Assembly: GCA_022605955.1 (NCBI GenBank)
Contig: JAKCOZ010000018.1
Location: forward strand, 4,410,001 to 4,474,000
DNA length: 64,000 nt
Origin: Rallus limicola
Lineage: Eukaryota; Chordata; Aves; Gruiformes; Rallidae
Direction: 5' to 3'
Made by a program: the position numbers and the translations under genes. The notes under the pieces were generated by a model. That model worked only from the letters and a program-made list of their open reading frames with translations. It had not been told where the DNA came from and did no database searches. Each line of letters starts with the position of its first letter. Position 1 is the first letter of the stretch. This document shows, piece by piece, positions 50,990 through 61,759 of this stretch.

Positions 50990-51420
50990 AGATCATATGA
51001 TGCTGGCTCTCCTTCTTTCCATCTGCTAGCCTGCATCATAAGAAAACTAAAATATATATTAAATATTACTTTTTATGAAACTAATTACTACAGATGCTGC
51101 AGAAATCTCACATGATCATAAAAGGTTTTGTGATGGAAGTTCTCTGTTAAAGTAAAGTTTATATAGAAAGTTGGAAGTCCTCGTCTTTAAGGGTCTTTCA
51201 TTAGTAGCACACGCTAAACAATGATCACTGCTGTACAATGAGAGACAAATTAATGAATCAAACATTACAGATTTCATCACATTGGCTCATTTGCATTTAA
51301 GCTGGTTTCCAGCTCTGTCATGCATTTGCTTTTAAACGAGCCCCTGTGGATAGTGCTGCAATGTTTGATTCATTAATTTGTTTCTCAGTGTACACCACTG
51401 CTCACTGTTCAGTATATGGT
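50990..51420. promoter_or_regulatory. Possible conserved noncoding element containing a long palindrome
   Basis: A non-repetitive stretch with homeodomain-type cores (TTAATGA, TAATTA) and an octamer (ATTTGCAT at 51,289-51,296, the reverse complement of ATGCAAAT, bound by POU factors). It includes the palindrome described at 51,213-51,413. Enhancer activity is inference. Confidence 0.3.
51213..51413. repeat. Long imperfect palindrome, about 200 bp, centred at 51,313
   Basis: Bases 51,213-51,305 pair with 51,321-51,413 in register about one centre with no net gaps in the outer part. The strongest block, 51,239-51,266 against 51,360-51,387, has 28 consecutive pairs (one of them G-T). Outward pairing continues to about 51,213 with scattered mismatches. 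Inward it continues at about two thirds identity. It matches no CR1 part. Candidates are an old hairpin-type DNA transposon remnant (MITE) or an Eulor-type conserved palindromic repeat. No target-site duplication is apparent. Confidence 0.9.
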
Positions 51421-54400
51421 AAAATACTTTGGAAATACTTGTTTTAACAACCCATCTTTTATTTTAACAAAGAAATAATAATCCTGAAGAAGGAAATGCT
51501 GGCCATTTTGTGACATAACCCCTGCCAAGTCTCCCAGTTGCTGCCCCAGCCCATCGTTACACCACTGTGATATTATCTGGATTAAGTCTTCACAGCTTGC
51601 TTTCACATATTCTACAATTTCATAAAGCTCTGAACCAGCTCTTTGGGTTAGTACCATGATGCCCAATTCAGCTCCTGGGAAGTTAAAGGTGGCTTTAAGC
51701 CTTTACTCTCTGATCCCTGGATCAGTCCCAAAGAGGGACTTAGATCAGCATCCCGGATGCTTGGTGACATTCTGCCACCAATGTGCCTAGTACACCGGTT
51801 CCTCCACATTATAAGAGTGGGTTGCTTGGCAAAGCCATCTCTGCAAGAGCTGCAAAACTTTGGAATCGGTTTTTGGTTTGTAACAGCTTGAATTTGTTGA
51901 CCTTACAGTATGCTGAAAGCACCATCTGTTTTAGAAGAAAAAGAGGCATGTTCCATAGCTGGTCAGTGCATGGAGACACGCATTTTAGTAATTAGCTGGG
52001 TAGTTGAGTTCTCAAGTTCTGATCTAAAGCTCAAATTTTAAAAGTTTACGTGCTTGAACACAACGCTAATTATTCATGTACAGCTTTGTTGTAGGATCAT
52101 TGCTTGTGTTGAATTCTAAAGAAATAAATACACGTAGCAAAAAGAAGAGATTTAAGTTGTTTTAGTAGGTGCTAGGAATTAGAGAACAAAAGCATTCTCC
52201 AGATAGACCTTTCCTTCCTCTAACATGGAAGATGGATTGCAAGGTTATAAAAGACACCCATTTGACAAGAAGACACAGATTTACTGAAATGAGGGCCTAA
52301 TTAAATGTGGGGTTTTTTTATGAAGTACACAGGTTTTCATGTTGAGAAATGGAGTTAAGCAGCATCAGCATATTAAATTGCACAGCCATTCTCCCCTTAC
52401 TTTGTTTTTGAGGGTTTTTTTTTATTTAAAAAGAATCTCTGCACAGCATGTTACACATGTTGAACAGGAAAAACATAAATGCAATTGATACCATACAAAA
52501 GAAAGCCACTATGACAGCAACATCCTAAACCTGTTTCAGAGGTCTTAAATGGAAAGTAACACCACTTTCACCTTTTCGTACTGCAAGTTACCTATAGATT
52601 ACTACAAAAAACAACTCCTAACACCCCTCCACAAACAAACAAACAACCCCCACTGTCAAATAACTACCAAAGCTACAGCATATCAAGTGCAACCAACACT
52701 AAGTCTACATATCCTAAATCCAGAATAATATGACACCAGGAGAGCTTAAGTGGGCTGTATATGGGACATTGCCTTATACATTAACACACACAGAGAAAGA
52801 CTATTCATATCAGGCAACAGGAAAGACTATTCATTTTCAGTCCCTGTGTAGAATGTAGGGATGAAGTTTGGAAGGACACCTGTACCTTTGGAAAGACAGC
52901 TTGGCATTTATCTATATTAGGTGGGTTTAGTCTTTTCTTACAAATGCAATACATGTCATATATAACCATATCCTTAGTTCTACCTGCAGAGAATTATGTA
53001 ATGCTCATAAGGTAAGAAACTCTAAAAATTATTTGAAAGGCTGGAGTCATTTTAATGTTTATTATGAAAAATGTACCTCATTGAAAGCCACATTTTTCTT
53101 AACAATCACCTCCACATTTTTCTTCCATGAAAGATTGTATTTCACAAAGACATATCAAATACTCTCCGAGAAAAGCTAGGCTGTCTTCATCTGAATGCAA
53201 ATATTTATAAATACCCTTGCAGAAGCTTGCACAATACAATGAGAAGACAATATTATATTAAATGCCCAATTAGTTCATTCCTGCTCAAGGTAGAAATCAC
53301 CTGCTTATCCACGTTAGGTATACTGAGCCAAATAAATATGGAAACAAATACTCAAAAAGACTGGCAGTAAAATGAAGATATAGAACTTGGTGTCAAGAGA
53401 ATGCTAACTACACTACACTATTGTTTTCCCCCCAGCTGTCCCACCAGATTCATATAGAGCTACACCAGTAATGATGGTGGAGGAAATAAAACTTTGCATG
53501 AACAAATGTGTGAACTGTCTTACTACCACCTTAATCACAGAAACTCTTTGGCTGGTTGCTTCTCTAACTCATAAAATGCCTCAGGTACACAGCACGACTC
53601 AGTCTCAGCTGACTTCAGAACAAAGATTACATTATCAGATTTCACAGTTTTTTGGTCTGCTTTCAGAAATCAACCATTCTAAAAGCCCCCCCAAAACCCA
53701 ACCCACAATTACAATTTCATACCCCTGATAAGTAAACCACACACCCCACTACGCCCCCAAACAACCCAACAGCTTTAAACTGCAGCAAGGAAGATTTGCT
53801 TTAAACATCAGATAAGTCCTTTCTGTTATCTAAATTCAGGAACATGCCTCTTCTCATTTTAAGGGGGATTCAACAACACTTCTGACTCTCAATTAACTGG
53901 AATACACCTGTATTTTAGACGGCAAAATCAGGTGAAATTAGTACCAACCTAATGAAACCACATAAACTTTATTCAAGCACAACAGATTCCTTACGGTGCC
54001 TATGAATTTCCATCACTCTTGTCCTTTAACAGAGACAGCAGCTAATCTCTATCAGGTACAGTTGAGGTAGAGTTTTGTGTAATAAGGTGCTAATAAAGTT
54101 TGGCATTGTTCTGGTTAACTGGTCCTCAACACTTTACACTATTTGTATCTTCTATTTTGTTTATTCATTAAAAAAAAGTGATTTGATAAAAACATCAATG
54201 TGCAAATAAACTAATGGTCTTAAATTGTATGAAAGAGTCCTCCCATACTTCTGATATCCTTTCCATTTAGAGAAAACTCACATATCAATTAAACTCACCT
54301 GTTAATTAAAAGCTTGTCTGGAAAATTCCTTGCTAGTTGGAAGCAAAAGAAAGTGTAAAAAGTATCTGAATGCTGAAGCTTTGAATTTTAATTACTTACT

Positions 54401-57400
54401 CCCAGGTTTGTTCGTGATCCCTCAGGTGTTGGCTGGGCAACTGCAAAGAACTGGAAAAAAGAAACAAAATTATTTCGTAATTCCTGCTGTGGGGAAGAAA
54501 TGCACTGCAAAGGCTTCCAATTTTCTCTTCTTATCTTGTTTAGATTTGTTCTTTATTAATGTACTTATAAGAAAGTATCTACACGCAAAGAAAAGAGATT
54601 CTGGAAGATTACAGGCAACTATAGCGAATAATTGTTCTGCAAATTTGATGGGTTTTGTTGGGTTTTTTTAATAATATCAGAGTTCCTATTGTGTTCCTCC
54701 AACAATGGGGAATATCAGTGTAATTTTAAAAGGGGGGATAATGCGTATAAATTTGGCATAAAGGCTACAGTTTTTATCAGATCACTGATTACATATATAT
54801 ATTAAAATTGATGTGTTATTTATTTTATGTGCATCTAAATAGAGAAGACATTAGCAGACTTAATAAAAATTGTGGAACTCATAAGAATTTGATCCCTTCC
54901 CTCTAGCCACCTATAGAATAATAGCTGGGATTTTGACCATTTTCTCTTTCCATTTTTTAGACAAATTATGTTTTCTCCTAGGAGGAGACTTCATTTTAAG
55001 AGAGTCTGCAAACTAAATAATGGAGGTAATGGATTGTTTTTCCGGTTTTCCTCATAAAATTAATCACTTTATCCCCCTCAAAGTCACAATATTTTAATAA
55101 ACTCAATTTTTTTGTGTCCTTTTATTAATGATAAATATCTGACATTCAGACTTGGATCAGTAATATTGACAATAAGAAAATTCATTTGTGACATTTTACA
55201 GAGGAACTTTAGGATTTCATGAGGTTTCTGATGAATCTTTGCATGTGAAAAATGGGGCCATCTGAATCAGACAGAAGATTTACACATTCAGTTCTCCAAG
55301 AAATGGAATGAGGACTCTCTTTTTTTTATGAAATACACACAGCATATGTACATCTGTTTAAAGAAAGTTCAATTATCAGTTAAGCTACTCTTGCAAATTA
55401 ACTGGCATGCAAGTAGATGACAATAGCATATGCAATTGAAGTAACTGTGCTTATATTATGTAAGTTTTCTTCCTCAACATACAAAAATGAGTTTCAAATT
55501 TAAAACAAAACCCCAAAAACTTCAAAAGGAATATGAATGATAAGAAGTTTATTTACTGCCTATATAAACCACATTAAAATATGCTGACTGACAATACTAA
55601 GCAGAAACTGAACTTACACGAGAGGGGCTATTCAATTCTGATACAGAATTATAAGACAGTCAAAGAAGCAGATGCTTCTTTCAAGTGCATTTAAGGGACT
55701 GGTAACATTAAATAATTTAGATTTCACTTATATTAAGTTCATGATGAAGGCTTCCTCATCAGAGGAGCAAGACTTTATGAACTGGAACAGCACAAGTCAT
55801 TTTGGGTTCGCCTGAGTGCTACTGTCTTAGCAGTATATATGCAGTTGTATAGTCAAGGAGAGACATTTGCTCACTGTGCTCAGCTCAAAATTCTCAATAT
55901 TGTGCAATTCAGTATTTTTAGGAGCCTTAAATAAAACAAAATGTTTAAGTGCATTGGGAGTGGCTGAAGAATAAATCATAAGAAATGTCATAGTTAAAAA
56001 AAAAAAAAAAGGAAAAAATAAAAGGAAAAGCAAGCAGACCTGTATCACACATTTTGTTTTGAAGCTGAATGTCTCTCAGATGCAGACAATGGTTTGTTTA
56101 CTGCAGCTTACTGGAACAGGCCTTGTAAGCAGTCTTATTTATAATGGAAAATGCGTTGCACCAGGAGTAGCCATGATACATTCAAATACCCAAGCTACAA
56201 TTACCGAGACATTTTATGAATCTGTAATTCATAAAAGAATGCCTTATGAAAATTCAAGACATCAGCAGGTCTTATGTAGGTTACTTGTAAATATGACTTT
56301 GATGCATATTCTTTCCAGAAGAATGAGAATCTTCTCTGAAAAAAGCAACAATGCCATATGCAGCTGAACTTCAACGTTAAGGGCCAAGGAAGTACTCTGT
56401 GGCTAACACAAAGTGCTATTTCAAATGTTTGCATTTCAGAATTTATTTAAATGACCAGCATGCCTTCTATTGCTATTTATAAAAGGCCTTCATTCTCCAA
56501 CACAGGAAGGACCCACCACATTCACTCCAAGGTGATGAAAATACCCTCAGAAATATTTTTCATCCAAACAAAACATCCATTCTAATAGCAGCAGAATGGA
56601 TAGCAGGCACTCCAGTGTGGCAACTAATGTACACGTACCTAAAACGATACAGGAGGCAGGATAACTTGGCTTATCCAAAGGGGTGGAAAACAGCCATCTC
56701 TCATCTGAACTCCATCTAGCTCATTCACAATTTTGTACAAAAACATGACATGAAAATAAAGTAGAAGTTGGTGACATTACCAAGTGCAGACAGCTAGGGT
56801 CCCTAAGCATGCCTCAAACCAAGATTCACCAGGTGAAGCCCATCCTGGACTTGATCTTTTAAGATATAATAGTTTGTCGAGCTGGGTTAGAAATGTCTGC
56901 ACCTGTACTTTGCCTGATCTGCAAACTGCATAATCCTCTCACAAGTATCAACTGTTGATTGTGAATATATTAGGTTGAGAAAGCGAGAAGTTGCTATGCA
57001 CCTGACAGTCATGGATGAAATTAATAAGTCACTGAGAGGCATAAAAGCCTTTTTATTGCCAATTATAGTAGCCACTGGATTCTGTTATTTCCTTAGTTTT
57101 ACTGATCCTCTGGAAAAATGAGTCTGGAGGATAGAATCTCTGTGAGAATTTTTCTGATCATCAATTTTTGCTCATATCTGAAGTGTGAGGAAGTGTTAGG
57201 CATCCCTTTCTGTTTATGAATGAACAACTAAGGAGGCACAAACAGTGGGAAAGTACACTGCAAGTTTTCCCACTGTTTTGCATTGTGCAAAACCTTTAAT
57301 AAAAACCCCAGCTGGAAATAATGGTAAGTTCCTAGGAGAAATGGTAAATGCTGAAGATAATTTTTGTATATAATTCTTATGAGTTTTTTTTCCTCTTTAA

Positions 57401-60400
57401 CACTAGTTTCTTAGTTGTTTGGTCTTGGGTTTTGTTTTTATTATGATTTTATTTTTTTCTGTATGTGAATTCTTGAATCGTTCAACTCTTCATATATAGG
57501 TTCTTAAATGGAGTACACTAACTCAGTTCCAAATTGCTCTAAAAGTGTTATTTAAAGAGCAATAAAAAGTCCTCATTCATGTGGTCATGCTTTTTTGTTC
57601 TAGTTACTTGCTGGCATCCAACATGAGTTCCAATATTTTCTGCATATTACCATTAATTTGTGCTTCATGGGGAATGGCTGTTCTTTTCCTTTATGGCAGC
57701 AATCAATGACTACTTCCCAACAGTTGTGAGACAGAATCCTATATAAAAATGGCAAATCTTATTAGGCTTCTATATGATCCTTGATCTTTTGCCAGCATGT
57801 CTGATGTATTTACAGAGCACACGAGTCAGGCTATGTGCCTTGGTTAATAAGTAAACAGTTCCTGTAAAACTTCTCTTTTCTCCTACTGTCTTAACCCCCC
57901 ATGTAGTTTGAAGAAATACATGTTGTATTTCAAACAGGATCTCTTCTCTTAAGAGAACATTAGAGGTGCCTTAGGTCTGAAACTTTATAAAGGAAGCAAA
58001 CTTCTTTTGCTAGTGAAATTTTTGGCACAATATTTTTTTGTGTGTTATACAGTATGTTATTGTCATGATAGGCACAGATTTTCTAAGTCCTAACAGCCTG
58101 GTCTCTTACGAGTGAGAAATATCACTTCTCCAAATGAAGTGAAGGGATAATGTGTGTGCGAGAGAATGGAAATCACTTGCTCGCTGCTAAGTGCTTTTTG
58201 GGTTCTTGTCTTGGCAAATATGAAAAAATAAATGTCATTATGATTAGTAATAGAGACATATATCAACTGAGACATGGACAACAGCTCCGAAAACAGCTTC
58301 ACATTGCCCCTAAACATTTCAAGTGTTCAAACTGGAAAGGCTTAGCCACTACCAACTTGATCTCCATTGGACACCACTTGAGCAAGCAATTATTAATCAA
58401 TTACCAATTAAAAAGTACTTTAGACATACAAACTGCTGGTTTAATTTCTACATGATGTCTTTGTCTTCATTTCTGTCTGGTGCAGAAGAGGGAATTACAA
58501 GGACTCCAGCAGGACAGACCTACCTATGCTGAGCTTAGATGTATTACAGCACAGGACAGTTAACAGCCAAACACAGCTGATGTGGGATAGTTACAGCCTC
58601 TCATATTTCACACCCAGAAGAGTGTGGGATGGAATTAAAAGCTGCATTCTCCAGCACAGTGCAAGACAGCTCTTCCCCATATCTGGCTACTTTTTCAGCT
58701 CTGCTAATTAGAGGGGAAAGCAACGATTCAGAATGAGAGCCTGTACTGTAAGCCAGTATGTGAGGTACTGCTGCTCCCAGATGCTAGTGTTGGGTAACAT
58801 TTTTTCCTACTGACTTCATGACCTTTCATCAATATGTGAATGTCCAATTTATATCAAAATATTATGGTGATAACTTTTGCTAATTGCAAGGATTTATAAA
58901 TGAGTATGGAATACTTTGTCAGTAGAAAAGAAAGCACAGATCAATACATCAGAGAAGGGTCTGAGCAGAGCAACAATCACGCTATAAATGTCAGAGCTGA
59001 GCAATTTCCACACAAATAAAATAAAGCTGCCACTGGCAAACAGTTTCAGACTTGAAGCGTCAGACTACTGCTGTGTGACTGTGTTACAATCCCAAGGTCA
59101 CTTGCACGGAGAGCAGGTGGCGCGACACTCGGCAAGCCAATATAGCAGCTCTGCCTTTACATATAGTTACTCCCCAGGAAGACAAAGCTTAACACTTCAA
59201 AGTGACTTCCACACCCCATGCCCCTTTCACAAACTAAAGAGTTCAAGTCAGGAACTTTTACTGAATAGGAAAATGCAGAGGTTCTCTTTTTTCTAGTTAG
59301 TCTGTAACTTCATCTTTCAAGTAGGGAAAGAGGAAATAGGGAAGATGCAACATTCATATCTTGCAATTTCTTACTGCCTATGGTTTCATATCCGCTCACC
59401 ATAGCATCACAGAGGTCTGACAACTGACCACAGTTTGCCTTCTGATACAGACAGCTGATACCTGATGCAGAAGGCATCAAGTTAGATCTTGCATGAGAAA
59501 ATGTGACTCTCAGTCTTACAGTTTGAGTGTTGTGCCACATGACGCAAGAAAACGTTTTTAAGGTAGGAAAGCCAACTGTTATACCAGTGCTGGGTTCCTG
59601 TCTGTCACCCCACGGCTGCTGCTTTTTCATGAAAACCGCTCTTTAGTTGCACCTCACCTACAACTTGGAATTGATAATTAAGAAATTACAAAAATCTCTG
59701 AAGTGAATAGGATTGATCTTATTTACCTAGAGGCTGATCAGTCTTGCCTTCTGCCCTCCTGTTCAGGCCATCCGTGCATATCATGCCACATTAAACATTC
59801 CGATTTAGTGGCATCCCAATATTCAGAGTGTCAATCTCTGCTCTGAAACATTATTCAGCATTTAAAAAATAGCATAAAATATATCCATTTAAAAACCCAC
59901 AAGCCAGCTAGATAATAAGCATGAGTAATAAAATTGTATATTTGGGGATTTAAAAATTTTGCTAAGAGTAAATGGAAGATTTTTTCAGAAGAATTCAGCA
60001 CTCAATATTTCCTCTCCTGCCATTTCTATCCAAACATTTGAGAGTGGTCAAAATCTCACACAATGGGAATATTTGGAAATATGGCCATTTCTTTCACTAT
60101 CTAAATGATACAGAAACCTTTGGAAAACATTGTTCTGCTGTGACTAACCACAATGTGCTGGTGTCTTAGGTTAACAACAATCAAATATGAAACTCCAGAT
60201 GTGATAACTGAACACCCTTCATGAGCCTTAGATTCATGAAGACAGAAACTGTTCCTCCTGAAGGTATTCAGTATGTTTTGTGCAAAACAGTATTGTAATT
60301 TCAGCTGACCTGTAAGCTCTTTCTGACCCATTATGCACATGTGAACATTGTAAGCCTCTACCCTTTTACAGGGTAACCATAGTTTTTTGACATTTAAAAT

Positions 60401-61380
60401 ATCTAGCAGCATGACAAGAATTTATATTTGCATATACAGAAATTGTGCCAGGGAAACTTGATGAATGACAAACCATCATCAACAAGCTGCAGTATTGCCT
60501 GTGGCTTTTACATCAAGCATAGCTGCATGGAAAAATGTTACGTTGCTGAGGAAAAGTAGCTTGACCATCACAGCCCCTTTTATGTATACTCTTTTGAAAA
60601 AGAGAATCTCTCTTTTAAAAAATACTGTAAACTGTTACTATATTAATTTGAAACCTTTTTGTATTGGCAATTCATTGATGGGGGAAAAAAAGTTTCCTTT
60701 CTGATATGATACTTGACACAAGCTTCTCTGTGAGGATTTTCTTTCCCATCCATCCCTGACTATCAATAGTGGTATCTCCTGAGGTTAAACCAGGCTGGTA
60801 TGATGCCGGTGAAGGGTTTGTTATAGCTTACTGCTGCATCCCACCGGTGTGTCTTCCTTCCCTCACCTGAAGAAGCAGCTGAACTGTACAACTAAACCTA
60901 TGGCTAGTGAGGATTAATGTCACAGAAAAGTAAAACATGATTTTGTTTTCATCTGACTGATAGTGCATATATTCCTCGGAATCACTGCGGAGTCCGCAGG
61001 GACATTTCATGCAGTTGAAACAAGCAAGTCATGCAAACCATCTGCAGCTTAACCATATGACAGACCCAGTGGTGATTTCATAGTTGCCAGTGAAACAAAC
61101 TCTGATTCCTCCCAGAGACACAAATGGTGCTGCAAAACAATGCAGAACATTTCACACTTTGGCATGCGAGTCTTGTGAGAGCTGACCAAAAGGTAAGGAG
61201 AATAAAATAACAAAGAAACCAGAGCTTAAAAGGAAACTAAACTAAACTTTAAAAGACACTAAAGGTAGAAAGCAATGCACAAAGGAAAACCACTTTCATT
61301 GCATTAGATCCTGCTCTGTCTCCCACTGGTAAGGTTAAAGATATTGTACAAGACAGTGGAGTAAGTGCACGTGCCAATCA
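51420..61380. other. Gene-free AT-rich stretch
   Basis: Contains an A15 run (55,996-56,010) and otherwise ordinary sequence. The minus-strand frame 51,409-51,666 next to the palindrome has a fairly protein-like composition but no recognised domain. The longest frames (54,330-54,671, 59,310-59,630) show no domain or motif. No CR1 copy was recognised in these 10 kb, a notable gap compared with the rest. Confidence 0.5.
55996..56010. repeat. Poly(A) run, 15 bases
   Basis: A15 followed by GG and a further A-rich segment. A simple repeat. Confidence 0.9.
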
Positions 61381-61382
61381 CT

Positions 61383-61526
61383 GTTTCAGTGATTGACAAC
61401 CCTTTTGGTGAAGAAATTTTCCTAATATCCAATCTAAACCTCCCTGGCATAACCTGAGCCCATTTCCTCTCATCCTATTGCTAGTTACTTGGGAGAACAG
61501 ACCAGCCCCCACCCAGCTGAACCCTC
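61383..61526 (-). mobile_element. CR1 LINE, antisense, left part of an interrupted copy
   Basis: The + strand reads 'ttggtgaagaaattttcctaatatccaatctaaacctccctgg', 'cccatttcctctcatcctattgctagttacttggga' and 'cagcccccacccagctgaaccctcctttca', which is reverse-complement CR1. The element is cut at about 61,532 and resumes at about 61,665. The joined order matches one continuous CR1. Confidence 0.9.
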
Positions 61527-61532
61527 CTTTCA

Positions 61533-61664
61533 TAGAATCAGAGAATGGCATGGGTTGGAAGGGACCCCCAAGGATCATAGAGCTCAAACACCGCTGCCAC
61601 AGGCAGGGCCACAAACCACCGGCCTGGATCTACACAAGGTTGCCCAGGGCCCCATCCAACCTGG
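61533..61664 (-). mobile_element. CR1 LINE, antisense, inserted inside another CR1
   Basis: It begins with the CR1 3' terminus (TAGAATCAGAGAATGGCATG), continues 'gggttggaagggacccccaaggatca', 'gccacaggcagggccacaaacc' and 'aaggttgcccagggccccatccaacctgg', and stops at the boundary with the host CR1. The heptamer CCTTTCA appears on both sides (61,526-61,532 and 61,665-61,671), which may be a target-site duplication, although part of it can also be CR1 sequence. Its lower divergence is consistent with a younger insertion. Confidence 0.9.
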
Positions 61665-61755
61665 CCTTTCAGGTAGCTGCAGAGATTGATCAGGTCTCCT
61701 GTCAGCTTCCTCCAAGCTAACCAACTCCAGTTCCTTCAGCCCTCCTCATAATGCA
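61665..61755 (-). mobile_element. CR1 LINE, antisense, right part of an interrupted copy
   Basis: 'aggtagctgcagagattgatcaggtctcctgtcagc' and 'aaccaactccagttccttcagccctcctcataatgcacc' continue the CR1 begun at 61,383, exactly where the consensus order requires. Similarity fades after about 61,755. Confidence 0.88.
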
Positions 61756-61759
61756 CCTG

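Noticed and set aside
61378..61720. Frames of 66-80 codons on both strands
   Set aside because: They lie entirely within the nested CR1 copies.
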